Assembly: GCA_001898625.1 (NCBI GenBank) | Contig: MKUP01000033.1 | Location: 442,677-506,676 of the forward strand | Length of the DNA stretch: 64,000 nt | Source of the DNA: Burkholderiales bacterium 67-32 | GTDB lineage: Bacteria > Pseudomonadota > Gammaproteobacteria > Burkholderiales > Burkholderiaceae_B | Reading direction: 5' to 3' | Shown: piece after piece, positions 10,329 to 19,287 of the stretch | Numbering within the stretch: the stretch's first letter is position 1 | How the letters are laid out: every line of letters begins with the position of its first letter | Notes under the pieces: generated by a model | The model's database searches: none | The model's input: only the letters and a program-made list of their open reading frames with translations | What the model was told of the DNA's origin: nothing | Position numbers and translations under genes: made by a program

Positions 10329-11291
10329 TCAATTGGCCTGGATGCCTTTCTCGCGGATGAGCCGTCCCATCCGCTGGAAGTCGACCGCGCCCTTGTTCCC
10401 GAATGCCTCGGGGGACATCTGCTCGGGCACGTTGCCCATGGCCAGGATCTTCTCCTTCACCGCCGGCGTGCCGAGTATGCGGTTCACCTGCGCGTTCACT
10501 TTCCCGATCACGGCGGCCGGCGTGCCCGCCGGCGCATAGAGTCCGAAGATCGCGTCGGCGTCGAACCCCTTGAGTCCCAGTTCGTCCAGTGTCGGCACGT
10601 CCGGGAACTGCGGCGCGCGCGTCGGGCTGGCCACCGCCAGCATCCGCAGCTTGCCCGCCTTGACGTACTGGATGGCGATGCCCGGATCGAAAAGAAAGTC
10701 GATCTGCCCGGCCAGCAGGTCGGTCAGGGCCGGCCCCGCTCCGCGATAGGGAACGTGCACGGCGGAAGTGCCCGTCTCGCCCATCATCATTTCTCCGGCC
10801 AGGTGCGGGGCGCTGCCGTTGCCCGGCGAACCGAACGATCGCTTGCCCGGGTGCGCCTTCAGATCGCCGGTGAGCTGGCGGAAGTCCCGGGCGCCGTTGT
10901 CGGCGCGCACCACCAGGTAGAAGGGCACCCGCGCGACCGAGGCCACGGGAAGCAGGTCCTTCGCGGGATCGAACGGCATCTTCGAATACAGATGGGGATT
11001 GGTCGAGACCATGCCGCCCGAACTCATCAGCAGGGTGTAGCCGTCGGGCGCGGCCTCGGCAACCGCCTGCCCGCCGATGTTGCCGCCCGCGCCGCCCTTG
11101 TTCTCGACCACCACCGGCTGGCCGAGCGCCTCCTGGAGCGGCTGGCCGATGACCCGCGCCAGCAGGTCGGCGGCGCCGCCCGGCGCGAAGTTGACGATGA
11201 TGCGCACCGGCTGGCGCGGCCAGTCCTGGGCCTGGGCCGCGCCGGCGGTCATGCCCAGTGCGAGGATCGCGGTAGTCGTCCGTAGTTTCAT
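10329..11291 (-). CDS. Bug (TctC-type) solute-binding protein of the benzoylformate cluster
   Basis: 320 aa with a Sec signal ending AQAQ at about residue 22, then WPRQPVRIIVNFAPGGAADLLAR, the usual ligand-loop start, and VVVENKGGAGGN. The end GIQAN is a typical Bug terminus. It is the last gene of a three-gene minus-strand unit after the decarboxylase and aldehyde dehydrogenase; its ATG is 13 bases past the dehydrogenase stop. Binding of an aromatic 2-oxo acid or related carboxylate is an inference from those neighbours. Confidence 0.92.
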   Translation of the reverse strand: MKLRTTTAILALGMTAGAAQAQDWPRQPVRIIVNFAPGGAADLLARVIGQPLQEALGQPVVVENKGGAGGNIGGQAVAEAAPDGYTLLMSSGGMVSTNPHLYSKMPFDPAKDLLPVASVARVPFYLVVRADNGARDFRQLTGDLKAHPGKRSFGSPGNGSAPHLAGEMMMGETGTSAVHVPYRGAGPALTDLLAGQIDFLFDPGIAIQYVKAGKLRMLAVASPTRAPQFPDVPTLDELGLKGFDADAIFGLYAPAGTPAAVIGKVNAQVNRILGTPAVKEKILAMGNVPEQMSPEAFGNKGAVDFQRMGRLIREKGIQAN

Positions 11292-11304
11292 GGGGGTGCC
11301 TCGC

Positions 11305-12756
11305 TCAGAAGGGGTAGTGGCGATCGGTGGTCTGGATCGTGATCCAGCGCAGCTCGGTGAACGCGTCGATTCCCGCCCTGCCGCCGAACCGGCCGTAGCC
11401 CGAATCCTTCACACCGCCGAAAGGCATCTGCGCCTCGTCGTGCACCGTCGGTCCGTTCACATGGCAGATACCCGAGTCGATGCGGTTGGCCACCGCCCAC
11501 GCCCGGGCAATGTCCCGGCCGAACACCGCCGCCGACAGGCCATAGGGGTTGTCGTTCGCCACGCGCACCGCCTCGTCCGCGCCGTCCACCCGTACCACGG
11601 GCTTGACCGGGCCGAAGCTTTCCTCGTGATAGATGCGCATCCCGGACGTCACGTGGTCGAGCAGCGTGGCGGGCATCAAGGTGTTTTCCGCCTTGCCGCC
11701 GCAGACCAGCGTCGCGCCCTTCGACAAGGCATCGTCGATCAGCGCGTTGCACCGCTCGACCGTGCTCATGTCCACCACCGAACCCAGCACCACCGGCCCC
11801 TTGCGCGGATCGCCCAGCGGCAGCTTGGAGGCCTTCTCGGCCAACCTGGCGACGAAGGCGTCGGCGACGCGGCGATCGACCACCAGCCGCTCGGTGCTCA
11901 TGCAGACCTGGCCACTGTTGGCGAAGGCGCCGAACGCCGCACCGTTGACGGCGGCCTCCAGATCGGCGTCGTCCAGCACCACCATCGGCGCCTTGCCGCC
12001 CAACTCCAGCACCACCGGCTTCAGGTACTTGGCGCAAGTCTGCGCGACCAGCTTGCCGACGCGGGTCGAGCCGGTGAAATTGACCCGGCGTAGCGCCGGA
12101 TGTGCCACGATGGCCTCGACCACGGTGGCCGCGTCCGCCGGCGCGTTCGTGATGAAGTTGACGACGCCCGGCGGAAAGCCGGCATCGTTGAAGGCCTCGA
12201 CGATCAGCCCGTGGGTGGCGGGACAAAGCTCCGATCCCTTGAACACCACGGTATTACCGCAGGCCAGCGGCGTGGCGATCGCCCGCACCCCCAGGATCAC
12301 CGGCGCGTTCCACGGCGCGATCCCCAGCACCACCCCGGCCGCGCCCCGCACGCCCATGGCCAGGCTGCCCGGAATGTCGGAAGGAATGACCTCGCCGCCG
12401 ACCTGGGTGGTGATGCTCGCGGCTTCGCGCAGCATGTCCGCCGCCAGATGGACGTTGAAGCCCGCCCACGGCGCGGCGGCGCCTGTTTCGGCGGCCATGG
12501 CCGCGATCAGCGCCGGCCCCTTGGCCTCGATGGCCTCGGCTGCTTTCAGCAGCAGGGCGCGGCGCTGCCCCGGACCGGTCTGCGACCAGGCCGCGAACGC
12601 CGCGGCGGCGGACTCGACCGCGGCCACCGCGTCCGCCGTCGTCGCCGCGGGCGCCACCGTCGCGACGGAACGGTCCAGGGGATTGCGGCGTTCGAACGTC
12701 GCGCCGTCTCCCGACGCGCGCGCCTTGCCATCGATCAACATCGATATCGTGCCCAT
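11305..12756 (-). CDS. NAD(P)-dependent aldehyde dehydrogenase, probably benzaldehyde-type
   Basis: A 483-aa ALDH that would oxidize the aldehyde released by the neighbouring decarboxylase. It has the oxyanion Asn150 (APWN), Glu251 in LELGGKAP and nucleophile Cys285 in NSGQVC. The C-terminal PFGGVKDSGYGRFGG is the salicylaldehyde/benzaldehyde/vanillin dehydrogenase style. Two in-frame ATGs (12762 and 12756) occur; 12756 is chosen because AAGGAG then sits 8 bases away instead of 2. Position after benzoylformate decarboxylase suggests benzaldehyde to benzoate. The aromatic class is likely, the exact substrate inferred. Confidence 0.92.
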   Translation of the reverse strand: MGTISMLIDGKARASGDGATFERRNPLDRSVATVAPAATTADAVAAVESAAAAFAAWSQTGPGQRRALLLKAAEAIEAKGPALIAAMAAETGAAAPWAGFNVHLAADMLREAASITTQVGGEVIPSDIPGSLAMGVRGAAGVVLGIAPWNAPVILGVRAIATPLACGNTVVFKGSELCPATHGLIVEAFNDAGFPPGVVNFITNAPADAATVVEAIVAHPALRRVNFTGSTRVGKLVAQTCAKYLKPVVLELGGKAPMVVLDDADLEAAVNGAAFGAFANSGQVCMSTERLVVDRRVADAFVARLAEKASKLPLGDPRKGPVVLGSVVDMSTVERCNALIDDALSKGATLVCGGKAENTLMPATLLDHVTSGMRIYHEESFGPVKPVVRVDGADEAVRVANDNPYGLSAAVFGRDIARAWAVANRIDSGICHVNGPTVHDEAQMPFGGVKDSGYGRFGGRAGIDAFTELRWITIQTTDRHYPF

Positions 12757-12788
12757 GGGCATGTCTCCTTTGGATAGTGAAAAACGTT

Positions 12789-14393
12789 TCAGGCCACTTC
12801 TATCTCGACCAGCATCGGCGCGGCCGACCGCAACGCCCGCGACAGCGCGGGCGTCAGTTCTTCCGCCCGCTCCACCCGCACGCCCGCCACCCCTTGCGCC
12901 GCGGCCAGCCCGACGAAATCGATGGCGGGCAACTCGGTGCCCGGCACCGTCTCGTCCACCCGGTAGCCGAACAGCCGGGCGAATTCGTGCAGCGCCGCAT
13001 AGCGCCGGTTCTTCAGCACCACGATGGCCAGCGGCAGCCCCAGCTGCGCGGCGCTCCACAGGGCCTGGACGGCGTACATGGTGGATCCGTCGCCCACCAG
13101 CGCGATGACCTTGGCATGCGGCTTGCCCATGGCCACCCCCACCGCGGCCGGCAGGCCGTAACCCAGCCCGCCGCTGCACATGGTGTAGAACGTGCCCGAC
13201 TCGAAGATGGGCAGGTGGCGATGAATGAGCGGGCGCGAACTCGGGGCTTCTTCGACCACGACGCTGTCCCGCGGCCGCAACTCGGTCAGCGTCTGCAACA
13301 CCCACTCCACCGGCAGGCGTTCGCCGGGCACCGGCGCCGGCACCCGTTCCGCGCGGCCGCTGACCGGCGGATCGGCCCGCCTGGGAGGCGCGGCGCGCTC
13401 GATCAGATCGAGCAGGCCCAGGCGGATGCTGCCCACCACCGACGTGCCGACCGGCGCGCCCGCCGCCGTCTGCGGGTCGTCGGTCAACTGGACCAGGCCG
13501 GTACCCGGGGGCAGGTGCGGCCCCTGGCCTTCCACGTGATAGGTGAAGGCCGGCGCACCCAACGCGAATACCAGGTCATGGCCGGCCAGCGTCTGCACGA
13601 TGCGCTCGCGCATGGGCGGCAGGAAGCCGCCCCAGAGCGGATGGTCCTCGGGAAAACTGCAGCGCCCCGACATCGGCGCGACGTAGACGCGCGCCCGGTG
13701 CAGCTCGGCCAGTTTCACGGCTTCGTCCCAGGCACCGTCGCGGTCCACGGCCGGACCGACCACGATGGCCGGCCGCCGCGCCGCGTCCAGCGCGTCGCCG
13801 ATTTCGGCCAGCAGTCCGGGATCCGGCCGCAGGTGCCGGCTGACCCGCCGCGCCTCGACCCGTTGGGTCGGCACGTCCCAGTCGTCGGACGGGATGGAGA
13901 CCAGGACCGGACCACGCGGCGGCGTCATGGCGATGTAGTAGGCGCGCGCGATGGCCAGCGGCACGTCCTGCGCGCGCGCCGGCTCGATGCTCCACTTGAC
14001 GTACGGCCGGGGCAGCTCGGCGGCCTGCGTGGAGCCGAGATACGGATCGAACGGCAGGAGGGAGCGCGCCTGCTGGCCCGCCGTGATCACCAGCGGCGTA
14101 CGGTTGCGGTGGGCGGTGAAGATGTTGCCCATGGCGTGGCCGACGCCCGCCGCCGAATGCAGGTTGACGAAGGCGGCGTTGCGCGTGGCCTGCGCATAGC
14201 CGTCGGCCATGCCGACCACCACGCATTCCTGCAGGCCGAGCACGTAGTGGAAATCGTCGGGAAAGTCCCGGAACATCGGCAGCTCGGTCGAGCCGGGATT
14301 GCCGAAGACGGAGGTCATGCCGAATTCGCGAAGCAGGTGGAAGACGGCTTCGCGCACCGTCACCGCCGGGGGTGAATGAACAAACTGGGACAT
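12789..14393 (-). CDS. mdlC: Benzoylformate decarboxylase (ThDP enzyme)
   Basis: A 534-aa thiamine-diphosphate decarboxylase, close to the 528 aa of characterized benzoylformate decarboxylases. Catalytic residues known for that enzyme are matched: Ser35 in GNPGSTELPMF, Glu56 in LGLQE, His79 in NLHSAAG and His286 in AFTYH. The ThDP-Mg motif GDGST with following NRRY lies near residues 430-465, with the ALWSAAQ block. It should convert phenylglyoxylate to benzaldehyde for the adjoining dehydrogenase. Mandelate racemase and mandelate dehydrogenase are absent, so the entry compound may be phenylglyoxylate or a substituted form. The ATG at 14393 was chosen over an upstream one lacking homology. 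Confidence 0.92.
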   Translation of the reverse strand: MSQFVHSPPAVTVREAVFHLLREFGMTSVFGNPGSTELPMFRDFPDDFHYVLGLQECVVVGMADGYAQATRNAAFVNLHSAAGVGHAMGNIFTAHRNRTPLVITAGQQARSLLPFDPYLGSTQAAELPRPYVKWSIEPARAQDVPLAIARAYYIAMTPPRGPVLVSIPSDDWDVPTQRVEARRVSRHLRPDPGLLAEIGDALDAARRPAIVVGPAVDRDGAWDEAVKLAELHRARVYVAPMSGRCSFPEDHPLWGGFLPPMRERIVQTLAGHDLVFALGAPAFTYHVEGQGPHLPPGTGLVQLTDDPQTAAGAPVGTSVVGSIRLGLLDLIERAAPPRRADPPVSGRAERVPAPVPGERLPVEWVLQTLTELRPRDSVVVEEAPSSRPLIHRHLPIFESGTFYTMCSGGLGYGLPAAVGVAMGKPHAKVIALVGDGSTMYAVQALWSAAQLGLPLAIVVLKNRRYAALHEFARLFGYRVDETVPGTELPAIDFVGLAAAQGVAGVRVERAEELTPALSRALRSAAPMLVEIEVA

Positions 14394-14446
14394 CGGGTCT
14401 CCTTGCCAAGGCGGCATAGTTTGGCGGAGCGCCCCTTATCCAACAA

Positions 14447-14473
14447 TAATATGAAGCAAATAACTCAATATTA
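14447..14473. promoter_or_regulatory. LysR-type operator candidate
   Basis: In the 85-base divergent spacer, TAATAT (14447-14452) and ATATTA (14468-14473) form an inverted repeat separated by 15 bases in an AT-rich stretch ending 6 bases before the LysR ATG. This is the usual place for an autoregulatory LysR site. The repeat is seen; function is inferred. Confidence 0.5.
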
Positions 14474-14478
14474 GAAAA

Positions 14479-15423
14479 ATGGATAATGATCCGATCGACA
14501 TGAACCTGCTGCGGCTGTTCGAAGCCATCTACCGGCTGGGCAGCGTGAGCCGCGCCGCCGACGCGGTAGGCCTGTCGCAACCCGCCGCCAGCCAGGGGCT
14601 CGCCCGCCTGCGCACCGCACTGGGCGATGCATTGTTCGTGCGCAGCGGCAGCGGCATGCGCCCCACCCTGCGCGCCGAGCAATTGGCCGCGGTGGTGCAG
14701 CCTTCGCTGTCGGCGATACAAAGCGTGCTCAAGACGAAAGACCGTTTCGATCCGCTGCAATCGCGGATGACGCTGCGCCTGCACCTGAGCGACATCGGCG
14801 AAGCGCGGCTGCTGCCCGAGCTGATGGCCGCTTTGCATCGGGAAGCGCCGGGGATACGGGTCGAGACCTCTCCCCTGCCCCACGAAGAGATCGCCGATGC
14901 GTTGGCCACGGGCAAGATCCACTTCGCGCTGGGGTTCCTGCCATCGGTCATCGGCACCGAGCGGGTCGAGCTGCTGCGCGACCGCTATTCGGTCATCGTG
15001 CGCGCCCGCCATCCCATGCTGTCGTCCGGCACGCAAGCGGTGACACTCCAGGACTTGAGGCGCCTGGAGTACGTGGCGGTGCGGTCCCACTCGGAAACCT
15101 TCCGCATCCTGCACCAGCTCGGCCTGGATTCGCGGCTGGCCCTGACCTCGTCACACTTCCTCGCGCTTCCCGCGATCATCGTCAAGACCGACCTGGCGGT
15201 CGTGATGCCGCACGCCATCGCCCAGCGGCTGATGAGTTCCAGGCAGTACGCGCTGCTGCCGACCGCGCTGCCCAACAGCCGGTTCGCGGTGTACATGCAC
15301 TGGAACCGCCGTTTCGACGCGGATCCGTCCCATCGATGGATCCGGGAACTGTTCGTCTCGCTGTTCGATGGGCCGGACCGCCGGCCTCTTACTTCAAGTC
15401 CTCGTCCAGCCCCAGCAGCTTGA
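14479..15423 (+). CDS. LysR family regulator of the benzoylformate cluster
   Basis: 314 aa, NodD/PcaQ-like in beginning DMNLLRLFEAIYRLGSVSRAA. The winged helix spans about residues 8-65 (SQPAASQGLARLR recognition helix) and the rest is the periplasmic-binding-protein-like effector domain. It is divergent from mdlC and likely activates it with an aromatic oxo-acid inducer. Its 3' end overlaps the convergent amidohydrolase gene by 35 bases. The last about 20 residues are Pro/Ser/Arg-rich and lie within that overlap. Confidence 0.93.
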   Translation: MDNDPIDMNLLRLFEAIYRLGSVSRAADAVGLSQPAASQGLARLRTALGDALFVRSGSGMRPTLRAEQLAAVVQPSLSAIQSVLKTKDRFDPLQSRMTLRLHLSDIGEARLLPELMAALHREAPGIRVETSPLPHEEIADALATGKIHFALGFLPSVIGTERVELLRDRYSVIVRARHPMLSSGTQAVTLQDLRRLEYVAVRSHSETFRILHQLGLDSRLALTSSHFLALPAIIVKTDLAVVMPHAIAQRLMSSRQYALLPTALPNSRFAVYMHWNRRFDADPSHRWIRELFVSLFDGPDRRPLTSSPRPAPAA

Positions 15424-16411
15424 GCGCGTTGAGCAGATAGATCTTCTTCTTGTCGTCTTCGGCAAGATCCAGCGACTCGATCGAACGTATGCCCTCGCGG
15501 ATGAACATCGGCCCTTCCTCGGGATCGAACGGGCAGTCGCTGGCGAACACCACCTTGTCGCTGCCGAAGAAATCCAACCCGCAGCGCAGCGCCGAGGCCG
15601 AACCGCCCAGGACAGTGTCGGCGTAGAACATCTTGAAGTAGTCGATGGGTTTCTTCGCCATCCGGTCGAGCAAGCCGTTGTAATCGTCCTCGACGCTGCG
15701 GCTGCCCAGCTGGGCCCATAGCGTCTCGGCGCGGCCGCCGAAGTAGGGAATCATCGCGCCGCAGTGGTGCGTGATGATGCGCAGCTCCGGCAGGCGGTCG
15801 AACATCTGCGAGAACACCATGCGCGCCATGGCCACGCTGGTGGCGTAGGGCCAACCCAGGACCTGCCAGATCTCGAACCGGGACTTGTCCTCGACGGGAT
15901 AGTCCGCCTGCGACGCGGGGCGGAACGGATGCATCCAGACCGGAATGCCGTGGACCCTGGTCGCCCGCTCGAACACCGGGAAGAACTCCGGATCGTCCAG
16001 CGGACGGCCGTTGACGCTGGTCGTGACCTGGATGCCGCGCGCGCCCAGCGTCGTCACGGCCCGGTCCATTTCCTCGAGCGCGGCGGGCACGTTGTTCATG
16101 GGCAGGGCCGCCACGAACGCGGGAAAGACCTTGGGCGAACGCGCCACGATCGCCGCCATGTCGTCGTTGGCGACACGGGCGAAGCCGGGCGACTGGTCGG
16201 CATTGCCCAGGGCCTCGGGCGGCGGCAGCGCCAGGGTCAGCACCTGCTGCACCTCCGGCCATTGCGACAGCATCTCCATCCGGGCGTCCATGTCCCACAG
16301 CATGCGCAGGTTGCTCATGCGCTTGACGAGGCCGGGATCCCTGGCGTGCTCCTTCATCAGCTCCAGGTAGCGCCGCGGCATGATGTGGCTGTAGATATCG
16401 ATCTTTCTCAT
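15389..16411 (-). CDS. Amidohydrolase-2 family (ACMSD-like) decarboxylase or hydrolase
   Basis: A 340-aa TIM-barrel metal enzyme of the aminocarboxymuconate-semialdehyde decarboxylase superfamily (PF04909). Later metal and catalytic positions are recognizable: WMHPFRP, ITHHCGAM and FASDCPFDP. The first HxH metal pair is changed: the N-terminus reads KIDIYSHIMP, with Tyr7 in place of the first His and His9 kept. It is the last gene of the minus-strand unit from 19287 and is followed by the converging LysR tail. Decarboxylation of a hydroxybenzoate or cleavage of a ring-opened acid would fit the flavin hydroxylase upstream. Confidence 0.85.
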   Translation of the reverse strand: MRKIDIYSHIMPRRYLELMKEHARDPGLVKRMSNLRMLWDMDARMEMLSQWPEVQQVLTLALPPPEALGNADQSPGFARVANDDMAAIVARSPKVFPAFVAALPMNNVPAALEEMDRAVTTLGARGIQVTTSVNGRPLDDPEFFPVFERATRVHGIPVWMHPFRPASQADYPVEDKSRFEIWQVLGWPYATSVAMARMVFSQMFDRLPELRIITHHCGAMIPYFGGRAETLWAQLGSRSVEDDYNGLLDRMAKKPIDYFKMFYADTVLGGSASALRCGLDFFGSDKVVFASDCPFDPEEGPMFIREGIRSIESLDLAEDDKKKIYLLNALKLLGLDEDLK

Positions 16412-16476
16412 GGTTGTCGTCTCCCTGGCCGCTACGCGATGCGCGCCGCCGTTTCTTTCACCCGCATGTCAGTTCC

Positions 16477-17676
16477 TCAGTCTCCCGCCAGCGCCACCGT
16501 CAGCGGATCGTAGGAATACAGCCACTGCGCGCGGCTCTTGTTCATGTCCTTGCGCTGGAAGGCCAGGCGCATCTCGTTCTCGTCCTCGATGCGGTAGAGG
16601 TCGCGGTTCTCGGCCGATTCGCGTACCACGGCCGCGGTGCGGTCCATGCGGCTGTTCTGGTAGCTGCGCAGCGCACCGGCGACGCTGGCATGCTCGTCCA
16701 GGCAGCGCGCCAGCACCGCGCCGTCCTCGATCGCCATGGCCGCGCCCGAGGCCAGGTAGGGCAAGGTGGGATGCGCGGCGTCGCCCAGCAGCGTCGCCCT
16801 GCCGGTGCTCCAGTTGTTCACCGGCGTGCGGTCGTTCAAGGCATAGCGGTAGCAGCCGTCGCGGTCGATGGCGTCGATCACGGTCTGTATGGTGGGATGC
16901 CAGCCTTCGAAGTCCGCCTTGAGGTCGGCCCAGGGCCGCCGCTGCGTCCACGATTCGTTCTCGGGCTGCGCGTGCTCCACCAGCCCGACGAAGTTCATCA
17001 GCTTGCCGGCGCGCAGGTAGTACATCACGGCGTGCTTCTTCGGTCCGCACCACACCGTGGACACGGTATCCATGATGCCGGCGGGCAGGCGCTCCGTCGG
17101 GATCACCGCGCGCCAGGCGATGTCGCCGGTGTAGCTGACCGGGGTGGCCCCCAGGATCTGCGCGCGTATGGCCGACTTGATGCCATCCGCGCCAACCAGG
17201 ACCTCGCCCGTGGCGCGCGTTCCGTCGGCCAGCCGCAGCACGACGCCGTCGGCGGTTTCGTCGAAGCCTTCCGCCCGCGCGTTCAGCGCGATGCAGTCCG
17301 GGTCCAGCGCCAGCACCGCCTTGGCCAGCAGCTCGTGCAGGTCGGCGCGGTGGATGTGGAAATACGGCGCTCCGTTCGCCTGTTCGTGCTTCGCGCCGAG
17401 GGGGATGCGGTGCATCATCTCGGCCGTGTCGAAGCGCCGGAACTCGAAGGCCTGCGGCCGCACCACGGTCTTCTCGAGTTCCTCCCGCAGCCCGAGGTCG
17501 TACAGCACCTTGACCGCGTTGGCGCTGGACTGGATGCCGGCGCCGATCTCGCCCAGCGCGGGCGCCTGTTCGTACACGCGCACGGGAAAGCCGCGCCTGA
17601 GCAGGCTGGCGGCGGCGGTCAGGCCGCCGATGCCGGCGCCGACGATGATGATTCGGGGTTTCTGGTCTGTCTTCAT
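16477..17676 (-). CDS. FAD-dependent monooxygenase, salicylate/3-hydroxybenzoate hydroxylase-like
   Basis: A 399-aa single-component flavin hydroxylase. The FAD motif GAGIGG is at residues 13-18, LVGADGIKSAIR in the middle and GDAAHPTLPYLASGAAMAIED near residue 290, which is typical of salicylate 1-hydroxylase and 3-hydroxybenzoate 6-hydroxylase. The ATG at 17676 lies 5 bases after the Bug stop; longer frames run through that gene. It probably hydroxylates an aromatic acid that the adjacent binding protein recognizes, and hands the product to the amidohydrolase. Confidence 0.9.
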   Translation of the reverse strand: MKTDQKPRIIIVGAGIGGLTAAASLLRRGFPVRVYEQAPALGEIGAGIQSSANAVKVLYDLGLREELEKTVVRPQAFEFRRFDTAEMMHRIPLGAKHEQANGAPYFHIHRADLHELLAKAVLALDPDCIALNARAEGFDETADGVVLRLADGTRATGEVLVGADGIKSAIRAQILGATPVSYTGDIAWRAVIPTERLPAGIMDTVSTVWCGPKKHAVMYYLRAGKLMNFVGLVEHAQPENESWTQRRPWADLKADFEGWHPTIQTVIDAIDRDGCYRYALNDRTPVNNWSTGRATLLGDAAHPTLPYLASGAAMAIEDGAVLARCLDEHASVAGALRSYQNSRMDRTAAVVRESAENRDLYRIEDENEMRLAFQRKDMNKSRAQWLYSYDPLTVALAGD

Positions 17677-17681
17677 GTCGT

Positions 17682-18665
17682 TCAATCCGCGCTGATGCGG
17701 GCCTTCCTGATCACATCCGCCCAACGGGCATGCTCGGTGGAAACCAGTTGGCCGAAGGCCTCCGGCGTGCCGGACACGACGGTCAGCCCCTGCTTGTCCA
17801 GGCTTTGCTGGATGTCCGGCATGGCCAGCACCTGGTTGATTTCGCGGTTCAGGGCCGTCACGACGGCCTGGGGAGTCCTGGCGGGGGCCAGCATGCCGAA
17901 CCACAGGCCCACGTCGGCGCCATGCACACCCTGCTCGGCCAGCGTGGGCACGTCGGGCATGACCTCGATGCGGCGCGGCTGGGTGGCGGCCAGCACGCGC
18001 AGCTTGCCCGACTGCTTGAGCCCCAGCGCGGTGTTGGCCGGCAGGATCATGGCCTGCACCTGCCCGCCCAGCAGGTCCGTGACGGCGCCCGCCGATCCGC
18101 TGTAGGGCACGTGCATGACGTCCACGCCGGCATGCAGCTTGAACAATTCCATGGCCAGGTGCTGCGGCGTGCCCTTGCCCGGCGAGGCATAGGCGTACTG
18201 GCCCGGCCTGGACCGGAAGGCCTTGATCGCCTCGTCCAGCGTGCCGGCCTGGAAGGCCGGATTCACCGCGAACACCAGCGCGCCGACCGCCACCTGCCCA
18301 ATCGGGACGAAGCTGGTCAGCGGGTCATAGGGCACGCTCTTGAACAGGCTGGGATTCATCACGAAGGTGCTGACCGTCATCAGCAGCGTGTGTCCGTCCG
18401 GCGCGGCATTGGCGACGTAGCCCGTGCCGATGTTGCCGCTGGCGCCGGGGCGGTTCTCGACGATGACGGGCTGCCCCAGCCGCTGCGCGAGCTTGGGGCT
18501 GAGCGTGCGCGCCAGGGTGTCCATGCTGGTGCCCGGCGTGTAGGGCACCACGATGGTGATCGGCCGCTCGGGCCACGCTGCCCGCGCCGCCGGCGCCCAG
18601 GGCAGCAACGTGGCGGCGAACGACACCGCCAGCCAGGTACGGCGCGGGAACATTGAGTGGGTCAT
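17682..18665 (-). CDS. Bug (TctC-type) solute-binding protein, Tat-like signal
   Basis: 327 aa. The N-terminus contains PRRTWLAVSFAATLL, a twin-arginine-like motif, with cleavage expected around AARAA (residue 29). The ligand-loop region is PYTPGTSMDTLAR, followed by VIVENRPGASGN and GKGTPQHLAMELF. It is between the NTF2-fold gene and the flavin hydroxylase in one minus-strand operon with gaps of 16 and 5 bases. The Tat signal is unusual for this family but repeated in the Bug gene at 54044. Confidence 0.92.
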   Translation of the reverse strand: MTHSMFPRRTWLAVSFAATLLPWAPAARAAWPERPITIVVPYTPGTSMDTLARTLSPKLAQRLGQPVIVENRPGASGNIGTGYVANAAPDGHTLLMTVSTFVMNPSLFKSVPYDPLTSFVPIGQVAVGALVFAVNPAFQAGTLDEAIKAFRSRPGQYAYASPGKGTPQHLAMELFKLHAGVDVMHVPYSGSAGAVTDLLGGQVQAMILPANTALGLKQSGKLRVLAATQPRRIEVMPDVPTLAEQGVHGADVGLWFGMLAPARTPQAVVTALNREINQVLAMPDIQQSLDKQGLTVVSGTPEAFGQLVSTEHARWADVIRKARISAD

Positions 18666-18681
18666 TTGCTGTCTCCTTGCG

Positions 18682-19287
18682 TCATCGTTCCAGCGGACCG
18701 CCGGCCAGCCAGCTCGCGCCGCGCCGGTACAGCGCCTCCACCGCCTCGCCCTTGAGCATGGGCATGTCCATCTTGACCCGGTAGCCGATGCGGGTCTGGA
18801 TGTAGGCCAGGTGCCGATACCCCTCGGGCATGCGCGCCAGCTCGTCCTGGTCCAGGGCCAGCTTCGCGCCCGGATCCACCGGGTCGACGCGGTCCTTCTC
18901 GTAGATGGGCTGGCGATGCAGCAACTGCCACCGACCCTCGTGCTTGACCAGGAAATCGTAGAAGCGCCCCGTGCACACCACGTCGCACGGCACGCCGTCG
19001 ATGGGGCCGCGTTGCGAGATGGTCATCTTGGTCTGGGCGATGGCGCGGTCGCCCCGGACCTCGACCGCCGAGCCGCCCAGGAAGTGAAGAATGCTCACGC
19101 CCTTGTCCCAGCCTTCGCGCGTGACACGGATGAATTCGGCGTAGGGCCCCTGGAACCAGGTGGCCATCATGACGCCCTCCGGATGCCACACCGTGGCGAA
19201 CCGCTCCCAGTCCCCGGCATCGCGCCACACCGCCCACCGCTCCACCAGTTGCCGGATTTCCCGCTCGTCGTTCCAGACGTCGCTCAT
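18682..19287 (-). CDS. NTF2-like (SnoaL-type) protein
   Basis: A 201-aa single-domain protein of the SnoaL/ring-hydroxylating-beta-subunit fold, seen from ERWAVWRDAGDWERFATVWHPEGVM and the later CTGRFYDFLVKHEGRWQLLHRQPIYEKDR. It is first in the operon with a Bug protein, a flavin hydroxylase and the ACMSD-like enzyme. Relatives act as hydratases, isomerases or ester/lactone hydrolases; a Rieske beta subunit is unlikely without an alpha subunit next to it. The catalytic role is not assignable. The ATG at 19287 is preceded by a GGAGA. Confidence 0.8.
   Translation of the reverse strand: MSDVWNDEREIRQLVERWAVWRDAGDWERFATVWHPEGVMMATWFQGPYAEFIRVTREGWDKGVSILHFLGGSAVEVRGDRAIAQTKMTISQRGPIDGVPCDVVCTGRFYDFLVKHEGRWQLLHRQPIYEKDRVDPVDPGAKLALDQDELARMPEGYRHLAYIQTRIGYRVKMDMPMLKGEAVEALYRRGASWLAGGPLER

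Noticed and set aside
11305..13305. 666-codon minus-strand frame that seems to fuse extra sequence to the aldehyde dehydrogenase
   Set aside because: The N-terminal 180 codons lie in an alternate frame of mdlC; the dehydrogenase has its own ATG with a good ribosome site at 12756.
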